Counted from the first letter of the stretch, positions 9,578-20,501 are shown. The stretch: 64,000 bases of DNA from Petasospora fabianii (GCA_022641835.1 CP048715.1:868001-932000), one strand, 5' to 3'. The notes: generated from the letters alone by a model not told the origin. Numbers and translations are program-made.

Positions 9578-11539
9578 ATGGCTGACCGTCCAATACAGCC
9601 TGCTGCCCCAGCAGATGATGAGCAACAGGAGGAGAACCCTTTGTTCTCCTCGCTTAAGCGAATGGCCATCATCTGGATCGGTATGAACCTTGTGATGAGG
9701 TTTATCGGAGGTAATCAGGAGTCCTCCAAGGACAAGGCTGGTCCTGTGGCCACGACGGACTCCAAGGGCCAGATGACACTTACTCCCAACGTGAAGAGCT
9801 CCTTCTTTACATATATTTCCAAGCCTGAGACAGCCTTCACCATCGACTCCGTCACCAAAGAGGATGGTACCGTTGAGACCCATGAGATCAAGACCATGGA
9901 GCAAGTCATCTTTGAGAACTCTCAGAAGCCAGCTGTCTACTACTACCCAATATGGGAGCAGGAGGGATACACTGTGGACCTCAAGTTTTTCGTTAATGAC
10001 AAGGAGAGTGTTGATGTGAACGACGAGCCATTGTGGACCGTCGAGGATGTTGAGCTGAACTCCAAGAACGACCACACTGAGCACTTCACACTCACCGTCC
10101 CAGACTCTGTTAAATATCACAACGGTTCGTTGTACTTACATGCCTTCGTTGCTAACCCGAACAATGCTTCTGAGGCTGGTTATAAGCGTCTCGAGCTCAG
10201 CACATACATGCCAAAGAGAAAAGAAGTGAAGCTCCACAAGCTCATTGGAGGTGATGACACTGATGAGACGGAAGAACCCGAGACGCAATCCACCAAGGAG
10301 ATGCCAATTGTCGCATACTGGCACCCGAACGTCACTGTATCCATTGCAAAGCCACCAGGTATCATCGACACAAGATCTCTCCCACCACCACTCATCAATG
10401 TCTTCCCACTTGACCCACTTGATCGTCGTGACAACTCCACTGGTCTCGTGACACAGTACTTCCCATTGATATACCAGAACAAATTCTGGCAGCTTAAGGA
10501 CCACATGAATGAGATCAACGGCACTACCGAAACACTTGACTTCAACTTGCACCTCGATTTTGCAGCCTTTTGGAAGATTCAAACCCTTGTGATCTTTAGT
10601 GACGGACTGCAACAACAACAGAACAATCCAATGGCAATGACTGATGGTTCAGAGATTGATGGTATCAAGAAGATCTTGCTTGATACTAACCCATATCTAC
10701 TCGGTATCACAATGATTGTGACCCTGCTGCACACTCTTTTGGAATTTTTGGCTTTCAAGAGTGACATTTCCCACTGGAAGAACAAAAAGAACAATGTTGG
10801 TGTCAGTGTCCGTTCCATTGTGGCTAATGTCGTTCAGCAAGTCATCACATTGCTCTATTTGATCGATAATAGTGATGGAACTTCGTACATGATCTTATTC
10901 TCCCAAGGAATGGGTATCCTCGTTGAAGCTTGGAAGATCACCACTGTGGTGAATATTGAGGTTGTTTGGAATGGAATCATCCCAAGCTTGAACATCACAG
11001 ACAAGTATGAGCTTTCAGAGACCGAGGAGAAGACTAAAGAGTATGACTCGATTGCATTCAAGTATCTTTACATGGTTGCTGCACCACTCTTGATTGCATA
11101 TGCAGCATACTCTGTGATGTACAAAGAACATAAATCATGGTATTCATTTGTCGTCTCAACGCTTGTTGGATTCGTGTACACATATGGATTTTTGACGCTT
11201 GTTCCATCTGTTTACATCAACTATAGACTCAAGTCGGTTGCTCATGTTCCGAAGAAGGCAATGGCATACAAGGTTGTCAACACTTTTATTGATGATCTGT
11301 TTGCCTTTGTTGTCAAGATGCCTTGGCTGCATAGATTGGCCACGTTGAGAGACGATGTTATCTTCTTTATCTACTTGTACCAGACTTGGATCTACAGAGT
11401 TGACTATTCCAGAATTAATGAGTTTGGTCAGGGTGGTGATGCAGATGAAGAGGAAGAGGAAACGTCTGAAGAGAAGACTGCAGCAGTTACATCAACCAAG
11501 AAGCTCAGCGGTAAGAAAGAGTCGAAGAAGCAGAAATAG
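9578..11539 (+). CDS. CLPTM1-family transmembrane protein
   Basis: A 653-aa member of the CLPTM1 (cleft lip and palate transmembrane protein 1) family, multi-pass proteins of the ER/Golgi; human CLPTM1 and CLPTM1L are linked to receptor trafficking and lipid scrambling. An N-terminal hydrophobic segment (about 28-45) precedes a large luminal domain with YWHPNVTVSI, PPPLINVFPLDP, KFWQLKDHM and DFAAFWKIQT, typical of the family. Membrane helices lie at about 375-392, 408-430, 505-522 and 528-550. The C-terminus is acidic then lysine-rich, possibly a dibasic ER signal. I know of no S. cerevisiae orthologue. It follows the chitin synthase on the same strand with a 226-nt gap. Confidence 0.9.
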   Translation: MADRPIQPAAPADDEQQEENPLFSSLKRMAIIWIGMNLVMRFIGGNQESSKDKAGPVATTDSKGQMTLTPNVKSSFFTYISKPETAFTIDSVTKEDGTVETHEIKTMEQVIFENSQKPAVYYYPIWEQEGYTVDLKFFVNDKESVDVNDEPLWTVEDVELNSKNDHTEHFTLTVPDSVKYHNGSLYLHAFVANPNNASEAGYKRLELSTYMPKRKEVKLHKLIGGDDTDETEEPETQSTKEMPIVAYWHPNVTVSIAKPPGIIDTRSLPPPLINVFPLDPLDRRDNSTGLVTQYFPLIYQNKFWQLKDHMNEINGTTETLDFNLHLDFAAFWKIQTLVIFSDGLQQQQNNPMAMTDGSEIDGIKKILLDTNPYLLGITMIVTLLHTLLEFLAFKSDISHWKNKKNNVGVSVRSIVANVVQQVITLLYLIDNSDGTSYMILFSQGMGILVEAWKITTVVNIEVVWNGIIPSLNITDKYELSETEEKTKEYDSIAFKYLYMVAAPLLIAYAAYSVMYKEHKSWYSFVVSTLVGFVYTYGFLTLVPSVYINYRLKSVAHVPKKAMAYKVVNTFIDDLFAFVVKMPWLHRLATLRDDVIFFIYLYQTWIYRVDYSRINEFGQGGDADEEEEETSEEKTAAVTSTKKLSGKKESKKQK

Positions 11540-11926
11540 AAAGGTTGAACAGTATATAACTACAGTCTATTGGAAATCCCCAAATAAAATTTCATTATAA
11601 GGACGATCATCATGTAAATAGTAGAGCCCGAAAACACAATCATGGGGGAAATTGACCAAGAAACTATACTCAGCATCGTTCACATTTTGCTAATGAGTTG
11701 ATAGAGGTGGCGTGGCTAGACGAATTAGCAATAGGAAAAAAAAGAGAATACCGTGGGTGGAACAACAAAGCTATAGCAATAAAACCAAACTAATAAATAA
11801 TTGTGATGTAGACGATGTCATGTCTTCATCACTTTTGATGCAAATGCGAATATATGTAGGTGTATGTGGATGGATGGATGAATGGATGAATGAAAGGATG
11901 GACGGATGAATGATAAATATGCCTGC
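11540..11926. other. Convergent intergenic region
   Basis: 387 nt between the CLPTM1 stop and the SFU1 stop. The right end holds a degenerate GGAT/GAAT microsatellite. No gene seen. Confidence 0.6.
11868..11912 (+). repeat. GGAT/GAAT microsatellite
   Basis: Degenerate tandem tetranucleotides (GGAT, GAAT) just downstream of the SFU1 stop codon, in its presumed 3' untranslated region. Confidence 0.8.
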
Positions 11927-13288
11927 TCAAACAAGGACTGTTTTTGAAGTGTCATCAGTTTTCTTTGTTTCATCAGACTTGGTCTCTTCTTCTCCATTCT
12001 TCGATACCTCTGTTGAACTTGAATGGGCCCTATCAGCTTTATAATTGGACTCGTTCGAGTTCAAGAGGGAGTCGACACTGATGTTATGCATTGGTGGGAG
12101 AGTTGGGGATGCGTCCGATGGACGTGAGTAAGGGAGTGGAGAAGTGGAAGTTGGTGGTGGGGTATATTTCCTCGTTGGTTCGAGATGAGGTGGAGTTTGA
12201 CCTTGTTGCGGGGCATCTCTTGGTCTTGCCATTGATGAGAATGGTTTAGCAAACATGGCAGTGAAATCGACAGCTGGTGGGTATGTGGATTTGCCCGGGA
12301 GTGGGAGCATGCGAATAGGAGGGAGTTGAATGTGCTCATTATCAGATTGATCTGAGGCACCTCTGGCAAGATGGCCAATGGTGGATGTTGGTGGGGAGAT
12401 TGTCGAGGAAGGTGAGACATTATTGGTGGATGGTTCTTGCGAGGTTGGTTTTTCAAGTTGTTTTGGTGAAGTGGATGGTGATTTTTTAATCTTCTTTGAG
12501 GAATCACCATTACCTGGAGCGACTCTTTTCCTTCTCTTGATAACAGATCTTTTCATCTTGTTTGGTCTGTGAGAACCATGAAGCCTGTAATACAATCCAC
12601 AAGCGTTACAAATTGTATCACCATTGTCATCTCTTCTCCAAAGTGGAGTCACAGTGGTTCCACAATTTGTACAGGCAATAGCGACATTTTCCAACTGTTC
12701 TGATCCAATGACATCACTAACCTCGACTGGTGAACCAGATCTTGGAGTTGACGTAGTAGATCCCGTTGATAGATGTTCTATACCTTTAGCAATGACAGGT
12801 GCTACCCTTTGTTTTGTCTCCTCGGTGGTATCGACATTTGGTTCCTTCTTCATAGTAGCCGAACTGATGACAACTCTGTTATTGAAAGCTGGGCAGCCTT
12901 CACATGCAGCGGAGCCACCTGTACCGTTACAACGACCATCACCTTTACAAGTTCCCTTGTGTAATTCCTTAGAGTCGACAGTGACAACGTGTGGAGGTCT
13001 TTTCAAGTTGATTGGTCTGTGGCAATTGTTGGCTCTATAGTAAAGACCACAGGCGTTACATATTAGAGAGCCATCAGGGGCACGTCTCCAGAGAGGTGTC
13101 TTTGTAGTGGAGCAGTTGGAACATTGTTGTCCCTGGGTGGAGGAGCTTCCCAGTGACACGGCGGTAGCGGTGGATGGTGATAGGGCACTCGTTGACGCAG
13201 CGGCTGTGGGCGTCGGTGATGACATCTTTGCAAGTGTATGTGTCAATGAGGTGGCTAGCACGCTAGGCGGGTGGATTTGGATGGACAA
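11927..13288 (-). CDS. SFU1: Two-finger GATA repressor of iron uptake (Sfu1/Fep1/SreA type)
   Basis: Nuclear transcription repressor of iron acquisition genes under iron-replete conditions in this family. Of 453 aa, finger 1 is C56-x2-C59-x17-C77-x2-C80 and finger 2 is C206-x2-C209-x17-C227-x2-C230, both followed by GLYYR. Between them is C114-x5-C120-x8-C129-x2-C132, the four-cysteine cluster diagnostic of the Fep1/SreA/Sfu1/Urbs1 group and thought to sense iron, possibly through an Fe-S cluster. A basic stretch ([10 protein letters not shown]) follows finger 2 and may serve DNA binding or nuclear import. The rest is Ser/Pro/Thr-rich. Translation could also begin at Met22. The two fingers separate it from Gln3/Gat1-type nitrogen factors. 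Confidence 0.93.
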   Translation of the reverse strand: MSIQIHPPSVLATSLTHTLAKMSSPTPTAAASTSALSPSTATAVSLGSSSTQGQQCSNCSTTKTPLWRRAPDGSLICNACGLYYRANNCHRPINLKRPPHVVTVDSKELHKGTCKGDGRCNGTGGSAACEGCPAFNNRVVISSATMKKEPNVDTTEETKQRVAPVIAKGIEHLSTGSTTSTPRSGSPVEVSDVIGSEQLENVAIACTNCGTTVTPLWRRDDNGDTICNACGLYYRLHGSHRPNKMKRSVIKRRKRVAPGNGDSSKKIKKSPSTSPKQLEKPTSQEPSTNNVSPSSTISPPTSTIGHLARGASDQSDNEHIQLPPIRMLPLPGKSTYPPAVDFTAMFAKPFSSMARPRDAPQQGQTPPHLEPTRKYTPPPTSTSPLPYSRPSDASPTLPPMHNISVDSLLNSNESNYKADRAHSSSTEVSKNGEEETKSDETKKTDDTSKTVLV

Positions 13289-15294
13289 CGTGACGGTAGT
13301 GTGAGTGTATGTAGGTATGGTATGTGTGTATATGCTGAAGTCTTTTGGTGTATGTGGTATGATCTCTTGAGCCTTTTGGAATAGTAAATCAAGTATAGAT
13401 CAGATGTGATACTGTCTTGATGGGTAATCGTGTGATCTTGATGGGTGTCAAGAGCGTGGAACACTTATGTATACCTCAAGGTTTATTTTGGTATATGAAG
13501 AAATGGGAGTTGACAGTGCCGCGTGCAAGTTGTCGTACAAGAGGCCAAGGGATCGTGTGAACAAAGCGGGTGTGAATGCTCTTGATCCAAACGAGATAGT
13601 CTGCTTGGTCCTTACGACAATGACTCTGAGGTTCGATTTACTCTGTGGAGCAACGGTTGGCTAGAATTGGCCTTCAACTGAGGTATCTCTGAGCTTGATT
13701 TAGGCCAAGTTTTTGAGGAAAAGAAAAAAAAAGTGGTGATACTTGTTCCTAATTTCGCCCCAAGTGCTGTAGAGGGCTAGATGCTGTAGTTTTTGCCTAT
13801 CAATAAACACGTGCTGAGGTAAGCTAATGCGGGTTGCTGAGGTAATCTGGTTCAGTGCCCTGGCGGATGGGGGATTGGCATGGGCACCGGACCAATAAGA
13901 GCGAGGCCAATCGTCAGCACATAAAGGGGAGATGTGGCGCTTACCGGGTAAAAGTGCGGAGTTTTCAAACGTTTTCAGACGTTTTCAGACGTTAGTTAAC
14001 GCACCGAAGGGTGGCGACGGGCGCGGGATAGCTAGAATTTTCAGCTCTGTTTCTATGGTTTAGTGGTCTAACGTAAGGACTATTGCATTGTTGTCCATTA
14101 CCTCGGTGCACTGAGACGTGAAAGCTTTTTACGCTATGGATAGCTGCACTGATTGGACCATCGTGTGCTTATTGCCCTTTGCATATTGACCAATAGAGCC
14201 CCCCAGTAAACCAGTTGCCACTTCTGGGGCCTCTAGCAGTTGTGTAGATCTTCAGCCATCTCTTTTGGGGAAGGCTATACTACAGTTTACAGTTTTTGTA
14301 GAGCATGCGGAATCACCGTTAGCTCGAAAGAGCCTTAAGATGCTCCCAGCTATCCAACTATCCAGCGCACAAGAAGAAGGTGACGCGGGCCTCGGCCTCG
14401 GCATTCGGGCGGATTTCGGAGATGGTGCAGTTAACGAACGGTAGCGCGGACTTGAGAGTTCGGGCCAGAAGGGAGTACGACGTGGCACAAATTGGACACT
14501 CTACATCTTTTTGAGACTGTTAGCAGTGGGAGGAGCATTGTCTGCCGCTGATCAGGGCGGAGTGTATATAGTGGTTAAGTGTGTGTGAACACTGAAGAGT
14601 GATGACGTGTAGAAGAGGGTGTGGCCGTCGCTATCACAAGGGCAAACAACACCCCACATGTCAAAGGTGGAAAGTCTGATAAGCCTTTGACACCTGGCTC
14701 TAGCCAGTGACGATCCGTGCAATGACCTTAAATCCACCTTACTTTAATGACAGCGTGGCCTTGTGACAGGGGTAGACGCTCCAACCTTTTCCCACACAAT
14801 GGCGCACACCTAGAGCCAACCTAGTGCCAGCGAAAACACCCCGAAATTACTAAGACGGCGCTCTGATTGGCTGAGCGGACGCTGCGGGAACCTGCGCCAC
14901 CCGCGCACTTGACACTTTGGCCCACCACAACGCGCGCCACGCACAGAGTGCAGGTGCCATAGTTAACGATCAGTGCTCCCATACAAAAAAAACTAGGGTG
15001 TAAAATGGGTGTTTGCGGGTGTAAGAGTGTGCAGCTAAGGGATTTCATTGGACGTTGTGTGCAGGTGACCCCACATGCTGCGTCCAATGAGAGGACGCAC
15101 AGAGGATGCTGACCACCCACTAGCCTTTGTGCCCCCGGGGTAGCCTATCTGTTATCACCGATATGGAGAGGGTGTGTGGGATTTGAGGGTAAAGGGTGTC
15201 AGATGTGCAATTGGTGCTCTCTAAGTGGCCACTTGGGTATCTACTACACAGATAGATTGTCAATCGTAAAGTCATTACATTTCATCAGTCAAGA
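13289..15294. other. 2-kb region upstream of SFU1
   Basis: Both flanking genes are on the minus strand, so this is the SFU1 upstream region plus the short WSS1 3' flank. It holds a CACGTG E-box (13808-13813), a repeated GCTGAGGTAA, a Reb1-like CGGGTAA (in TTACCGGGTAA, about 13942-13952), a triple decamer (13961-13990), several CCAAT/ATTGG boxes, and TCTGATAA (14675-14682), which resembles a Fep1-type GATA site. I see no protein gene. The length leaves room for a noncoding RNA, but I found no diagnostic motif. Confidence 0.55.
13961..13990 (+). repeat. Decamer tandem repeat, three units
   Basis: GTTTTCAAAC, GTTTTCAGAC, GTTTTCAGAC in exact succession, followed by the related GTTAGTTAAC. The 10-bp period equals one helical turn, so bound proteins would sit on one face of the DNA. 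Confidence 0.85.
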
Positions 15295-16167
15295 CTAGTC
15301 GTCGCTCGTTAGATCTATCACTTCAATCTCGGGTGTCTTGCCACCCTGTTGTGAGCTTTCGCTCTCCTGGCGCTTAACACCTTTCTCGGGTCTCTTGTGG
15401 TCTTCCTCTCTCAAAGGTTCAGCAGACTGTGATCTTTTCTTATTCAATGCTCTATCGTAGTCCTGCTTCATCACAACCTCCAATTCATCATCATTTGGAA
15501 CGTCACCAACATCGGGATCATGACACCACTTTTGCACCTCGATTCTCCTTATGGTGGCCTCCCTCACAAGCTCTTGTAATGTCTTGCCCTTCATACTAGG
15601 ATCGTCATTCCCACCAAGTCTATGAACACCACCTTGGAACTTTTTATCCAATTTCGTAAGTCTTGCTTGCCTAATCTGTGCTGGAGTCAATCTATCACCA
15701 CCCAATTTCTCACCTTTACCCCAGATCGTGGTGATACCCTTAGATTCCAACTCCATCTTCTTGTCAAAATATTCATCCAACTTGGCAAAGAACACTTGGT
15801 CATGTGGACCTCGAGTGTTATGAACTAATTCATGAAGCATCGTGCCTATCAATTCATCCATTGACAAGAAGGAATTTTCCTCTCCAGCACGTCTCAACCT
15901 TAGTTGAATCTTAGATCCATGATTTATATTCAACCCAAGCAAATTATCATTCTTTGGATACATCTCCTGAAGCATTTTCACTTTTAACCCATAATATTGC
16001 ATTAGCGGAGCAACCTGATTAGCAACCTCATACAACAGATCAATCGCCTCTTGTTGACGAGGTCTCTTCTTCAACGCAGCGATGGATCCAATAAATGGAT
16101 TCATAAGCCTAGGAAGCTTAATCTGTGGAGGTGGCGCCCTTCTAGAAAACTTCCCCTTGATTACCAT
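15295..16167 (-). CDS. WSS1: DNA-protein crosslink protease Wss1
   Basis: SPRTN-like metalloprotease that degrades proteins crosslinked to DNA and acts with SUMO and Cdc48. The 290-aa protein has a WLM domain with the zinc-binding, catalytic HELVH at 112-116 and the third ligand His122 in GPHD. A motif resembling an SHP box for Cdc48 binding (FQGGVHRLGG) lies in the middle. The protein ends in VIDLT followed by acidic residues, a SUMO-interacting motif with an acidic flank. S. cerevisiae Wss1 is 269 aa with the same order of elements. It is divergent from REV7. Confidence 0.95.
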   Translation of the reverse strand: MVIKGKFSRRAPPPQIKLPRLMNPFIGSIAALKKRPRQQEAIDLLYEVANQVAPLMQYYGLKVKMLQEMYPKNDNLLGLNINHGSKIQLRLRRAGEENSFLSMDELIGTMLHELVHNTRGPHDQVFFAKLDEYFDKKMELESKGITTIWGKGEKLGGDRLTPAQIRQARLTKLDKKFQGGVHRLGGNDDPSMKGKTLQELVREATIRRIEVQKWCHDPDVGDVPNDDELEVVMKQDYDRALNKKRSQSAEPLREEDHKRPEKGVKRQESESSQQGGKTPEIEVIDLTSDD

Positions 16168-17067
16168 ACTCTATTACATCTGAATCTACCTCTATACCAC
16201 AGATCCTATCGGTCTCACGTTGTAAACATACACACACACGCCCCTCTACTAAATGACGCATTATTGTTTTGTTTTCAGTACACACTCGGAGCTTTCGCGC
16301 ATAAGACTCAAGACCCAGACCCACGTCCGATATCAGCGTAGAAGCTTCGAGGAGAAGCATGGAAGCCATGAGTTGATGATGTGGCTGAGTTTGTTCAATT
16401 CCGTGATTGATGGCTTATCGGTTCATTCCGAGCCAACCCTATGAACGCTTCATTAGCTCCGACATCTCCCCACTGTAGAAGCGTTGATGCACCCATCACC
16501 GACTTCCCCGAGAACCCTTATATGATCAGTAGCATTACGCTTGCCCATAAAGTGCATCTCGACCAATATGTATGTACATGTTTCCGTTGTCTTAGCCTAT
16601 ATGTTTCCTTATCTAATGCGGCTTGTTTATTATTCGACATGTGCAAGTATCAGAACTTATGGGATGAGAGGGATGAAGACCCTTTCACAAACAACATGTC
16701 ACTAGTGTTACAACTCCTCGTGTAATTACAAACCAATAAGATAACATATCATGCTCATGAAGTGATAACAGAGTCTAGAATAAAACACCTTTACGGTTTG
16801 TAAACTTATCGATTTAGATATATCAAGAGACAGTATCCCATAGCTTATGTAATCCTTTCTGTACACCGCTGTTATGACACTTATGCACGATGGGTTCTCA
16901 CTAAATCATCCTCATCATTGATCTCTCTTCATGACATCTCCATAATGTAACAACGACTCTTTCTCTTCTTGAATAGTCTCCATCTTCTATCCCGAATTGG
17001 ATAGCCTCACAGAGATGTCACAACAAATCACCTTTCTACCTCTCTAATACTCCAAACAAGAACACGC
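16168..17067. other. Divergent promoter region WSS1/REV7
   Basis: 900 nt between the two start codons. A 94-codon ATG frame at 16441-16725 is not protein-like and I do not call it. No other feature seen. Confidence 0.55.
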
Positions 17068-17823
17068 ATGCTTCTCAAACCCTCCAAGAACATACGTGGT
17101 GATCTACCGCTTACACCGAACAATTTTTACTTCACATTTCAAGAATTTGTTATAACTTGGCTCAATATCATCACATATGAACGTCATTTATACCCAACCG
17201 AGGCATTTGAACACCGCAACTCTTTCAATATCCGAGTGCCCTACAATCGCCACCCACGAGTCCAAAAATGGCAAACTCAACTAATAAGTGATGTTATGGA
17301 TGATCTCGTGTTTAAAAACACTAGGAAAATCAAGATGGTAATATATGACGAACAGACCGGTGAGATAGAAGAGACATATACAATTCATCTTCAAGAGTTT
17401 CTTCATGTGTCACGTGATTATTATGACAAGGAGATTAAGGACCTCAAAACGGATTGGATAATGGTTTATAATGAATTTAGGGCGAATTTGTATACCCTCA
17501 TTACTGAGATTCGTCGGTTGAAACCGTTGAGTAACACTGGGAACTCGACATTGACATCTGATAATTCAACAAGATCAAGACCCTGGGCTTACAATATCGT
17601 GTTGGAAACTCAGAATGTGTCGATGAACACTAATTGGGTACTTGATAAGCCATCTGAAGCAAATATCTTGCCAAAGAGTGATACTTCAGTGAGCTCATCA
17701 GCTAATTCAAATGGTGATCAAGACGATGTTAATGATGATGGCAAGACTCTTATGACACCATTGCAATTTGTCGATGTTGGTCCTATTGTCTTTTACTCTT
17801 CCATTGAGACTCGCCAACGTTGA
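17068..17823 (+). CDS. REV7: Rev7, HORMA-domain subunit of DNA polymerase zeta
   Basis: Accessory subunit of the translesion polymerase zeta (Rev3-Rev7), needed for mutagenic bypass of DNA damage. The 251-aa protein begins its HORMA domain at about residue 20 (FTFQEFVITWLNIITYERHLYP, matching the MAD2B/Rev7 pattern of ITYxRxxYPxxxF). It continues with RVPYNRHPRVQKWQ, then a strand KIKMVIYD and an aromatic-rich end. S. cerevisiae Rev7 is 245 aa. An acidic, Ser/Asn-rich insert (about 205-225) precedes the closing strands of the domain. The ATG at 17068 is the first in the frame. Confidence 0.88.
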   Translation: MLLKPSKNIRGDLPLTPNNFYFTFQEFVITWLNIITYERHLYPTEAFEHRNSFNIRVPYNRHPRVQKWQTQLISDVMDDLVFKNTRKIKMVIYDEQTGEIEETYTIHLQEFLHVSRDYYDKEIKDLKTDWIMVYNEFRANLYTLITEIRRLKPLSNTGNSTLTSDNSTRSRPWAYNIVLETQNVSMNTNWVLDKPSEANILPKSDTSVSSSANSNGDQDDVNDDGKTLMTPLQFVDVGPIVFYSSIETRQR

Positions 17824-18010
17824 TATATAGAACCTGACATACAGCAGCTACTAGTTCCCGATGATTATTGAATGAAAAATTAATTGTGGGGTATCTCAAT
17901 CACCACCGTTTGTTGTGAATATGTAATCCTTTTTTAGGTATCCCATAATAACTGAATCGTAGCTCAAGATACCCATGACTTTGTATATGTTGTATGAATT
18001 TTTGAGGCCT

Positions 18011-19498
18011 TCACTCCAAACCCATTAATCTCTTCAAGTTCTCGTACATCAGATAACTGAGTGACACAGCAGGTGCGACTTTTGCCAAGTTTGGAACCAA
18101 ACCTTTGAACAAACCATAATATCCCTCCTTCTGCACAGTCTTTACCAAAACATCTCTAAATCCATCATATGTATGTGGATGAGCATATGTTCCTTGGGCC
18201 TGTAATCTCGTTCTTAGCAAATTGATTGGATAAACAACCGTGGCACCAACACTACCTGAAAAGGCACCCATTGGTAACACAATCAAGTTTGATAAGACAA
18301 CATCATCAGGAGAGCATCCTGTCTTCTTGGCTTCTCTATTGATCATCCATTTCTTCATGGCAGAGAAAGTTCCTAGATCAAGTGCAGCGTATGGGAAAAT
18401 ACCAGCGACACCGACAAACACACCACGATAGAACAACTTCAAACCACCTTCTTTGTACATTTGTTTAGCAGTGGCAATGAGAAGTTGATTACCTCTCAAA
18501 TTGGCATCCAATTGGGCACATTGTACACGATACTTGAGTGTATCGATTGGATAAACGGAGAATTGTGATACAACACCACCCATACCACCTGCAAAATATG
18601 TTGATAATTTTGAAAGTTTTGATGAATCATCTACACCTTCAATTTTAGCCAATGTACGCTTCATGAGCTCAAATGTACCAAACTTCATTGCTGATTCAGG
18701 GAAAACTTTCATAACATTGAGACCATTACCAACGTAAAAAGCCCTAAGACCACCTTGTCTGTAAAGAGTTGTAGCGGCTTTTATAATTGGTGAACGAATT
18801 TTTTCCAGGGGTACTTTACCATGTTGTTGAGCGAGTTCTGCCTTCTTATGAAGTAATGTTGAAGATAAATCTGTACGTGCAATGAGGAAAACTTTGATAC
18901 GATCAAATGGTGCTGTACATGTTCTTGACACAACACCACTGAGACCACCAGCTAGGAAGAAGCCGACACCTTTAAGGAATTCATTGACGACAGTGACATC
19001 ACCTTCAGAGTTAAGGTCAGCCTCGTTATTATTGAGGAATTCATATGCTGTGCGTAGACGAGAGCCGTTTATACGCGGGACAAAGAGTAAGAACTCTCTC
19101 CAATTGTCATAAGTGATGTATTCTGAGTTTTTAGTCTTGAGGAATTTAGAGAAATGTTTGAAATCATCTAAATCCTTATCTCCAATTTGAAGATATTTCT
19201 TCATTTCAGATGTAATGATCTTTCCATCCTTGTCAGCATCAAGTTTGCGGAATCCCTCCTTGATCTGTGTCTCTGCCTTTTGGATATATTCTTTAAACTC
19301 GTTAAAGTCAATCACATCGTCCTGATTAGAATCTAGTGACTTAAATAATGTGGCGATGGCATTATGAGAGTTTTTAAGAGGATGATCTGTTATTTCAAAA
19401 GCCTTAATGAGTGTGGGCAGATCCACTTTGCCTGTATTGTGTATATCGATTTTAGCGTAAAGCTTTTCGAGGCTCTGGTCATCGTCCTCTTTAGACAT
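18011..19498 (-). CDS. SAL1: Calcium-regulated mitochondrial ATP-Mg/Pi carrier
   Basis: Inner-membrane carrier exchanging ATP-Mg for phosphate, gated by Ca2+ (SCaMC/Sal1 family). The 495-aa protein has an N-terminal EF-hand half with calcium-loop patterns near residues 18-29, 56-67 (DSNQDDVIDFNEF) and 87-98 (DADKDGKI). Three solute-carrier repeats follow, each starting with a Px[DN]xx[KR] signature: PFDRIK, PIDTLK and PINLLR. Length matches S. cerevisiae Sal1. The 5' leader contains a (TGGATG)4 repeat just before the ATG. Sal1 is an alternative ATP importer to Aac2 in yeast. Confidence 0.93.
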   Translation of the reverse strand: MSKEDDDQSLEKLYAKIDIHNTGKVDLPTLIKAFEITDHPLKNSHNAIATLFKSLDSNQDDVIDFNEFKEYIQKAETQIKEGFRKLDADKDGKIITSEMKKYLQIGDKDLDDFKHFSKFLKTKNSEYITYDNWREFLLFVPRINGSRLRTAYEFLNNNEADLNSEGDVTVVNEFLKGVGFFLAGGLSGVVSRTCTAPFDRIKVFLIARTDLSSTLLHKKAELAQQHGKVPLEKIRSPIIKAATTLYRQGGLRAFYVGNGLNVMKVFPESAMKFGTFELMKRTLAKIEGVDDSSKLSKLSTYFAGGMGGVVSQFSVYPIDTLKYRVQCAQLDANLRGNQLLIATAKQMYKEGGLKLFYRGVFVGVAGIFPYAALDLGTFSAMKKWMINREAKKTGCSPDDVVLSNLIVLPMGAFSGSVGATVVYPINLLRTRLQAQGTYAHPHTYDGFRDVLVKTVQKEGYYGLFKGLVPNLAKVAPAVSLSYLMYENLKRLMGLE

Positions 19499-19500
19499 AA

Positions 19501-19524
19501 TGGATGTGGATGTGGATGTGGATG
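19501..19524 (+). repeat. (TGGATG)4 in the SAL1 leader
   Basis: Four perfect hexamers, two bases upstream of the SAL1 start codon when read on the minus strand (CATCCA units). They would lie in the 5' untranslated region of the transcript. Confidence 0.85.
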
Positions 19525-20501
19525 TGGCTGAGAATGTGAATGATGCGGCTGAGTGAGTGTATTATAAGAGTCAGAAGATCGTCTTCTATGCAAATGGTTT
19601 GATGTGAGTTAATGGATTGAGCAATCGCTACGGGTGTAGAGCGTTGAATTTCTTTTCAGTGCCTGTTTACATTTTTTTTTTTCTTCTCTCGGCTCATGGC
19701 GCGTAAGCTTCGAAAACATGGACTTGAGCTGATGGCACACACAATGATACTTTATAGGCGCGCGGGAACTCGATTGACCACTGAGACAAACCTCATCCGA
19801 TAGCACATTAAACTGTACTTTAAATCTCTTTTTAAGCAGAGAAATTACTGTCTAAATGATGTAGTTGATGCGACTGCCATCACATTGTTCTCGCGCCATT
19901 GTCGAAAGCGCGAACTTCTCATTGGCCATCAAAGGAACATCCGGGCTTAAGCTCCTAGCGAGGGGGGAACCTTTAATGTGGTTCTATCATTCATGATTGA
20001 CCTTTATTCATATAGTACTCTGATGTTATACCATTAAGATTATGTTGGATTATTCCCCTTGTCTGATCGTTTCTAATCATCTTGGAGTGCCCCTACCGCA
20101 TCTGTAATGGCCATTTCAGCCTTTCTCACTGGCTGGTCTTTAGCGAGATGGTGATCTATCCGACTTTCGCCGGGGGAGCTTAACATAGTCAATGGAAGCG
20201 CAGGCTTCTCAAGATAGAGAAAAAGCTTAAAGTTGTTAAGATGAATAACAATACAACAATACACACACAGATATAAAAATCACCAAATACATAGGACCTG
20301 AGTCACATCATGACTCCACAATTCGCCGAGCTTACGTAATACAAAAATAAAATATATGATACCCCCGTCGGCGCTCGCTTTCCGATCTCCGGGAAGAGCT
20401 CTTTTGTTCAGATAAGAAAGTTTTACACATATAAACAGCGACTAGTACAACTTGTGACCGTTTACCACACTCCATCAATTAGCTACACACAGACTATCAC
20501 A
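19525..20501. other. Divergent promoter region SAL1/YMR226C-like gene
   Basis: About 1 kb without a gene. A TATAAA box at 20430-20435 lies 67 nt before the dehydrogenase ATG. No other clear element. Confidence 0.55.

Noticed and set aside
14049-14120. tRNA-like D-arm sequence (GGTTTAGTGGTCTAA)
   Set aside because: No matching T-arm (GGTTCRA) or acceptor stem follows.
14996-15036. GGGTGT repeats resembling telomeric DNA
   Set aside because: Units are irregular (GGGTGTAAAAT, GGGTGTTTGC, GGGTGTAAGA) and no telomerase RNA-like context is visible.
16441-16725. 94-codon ATG frame between WSS1 and REV7
   Set aside because: Composition is Cys/Leu/Ser-rich without any domain, and it lies in a divergent promoter; likely chance.
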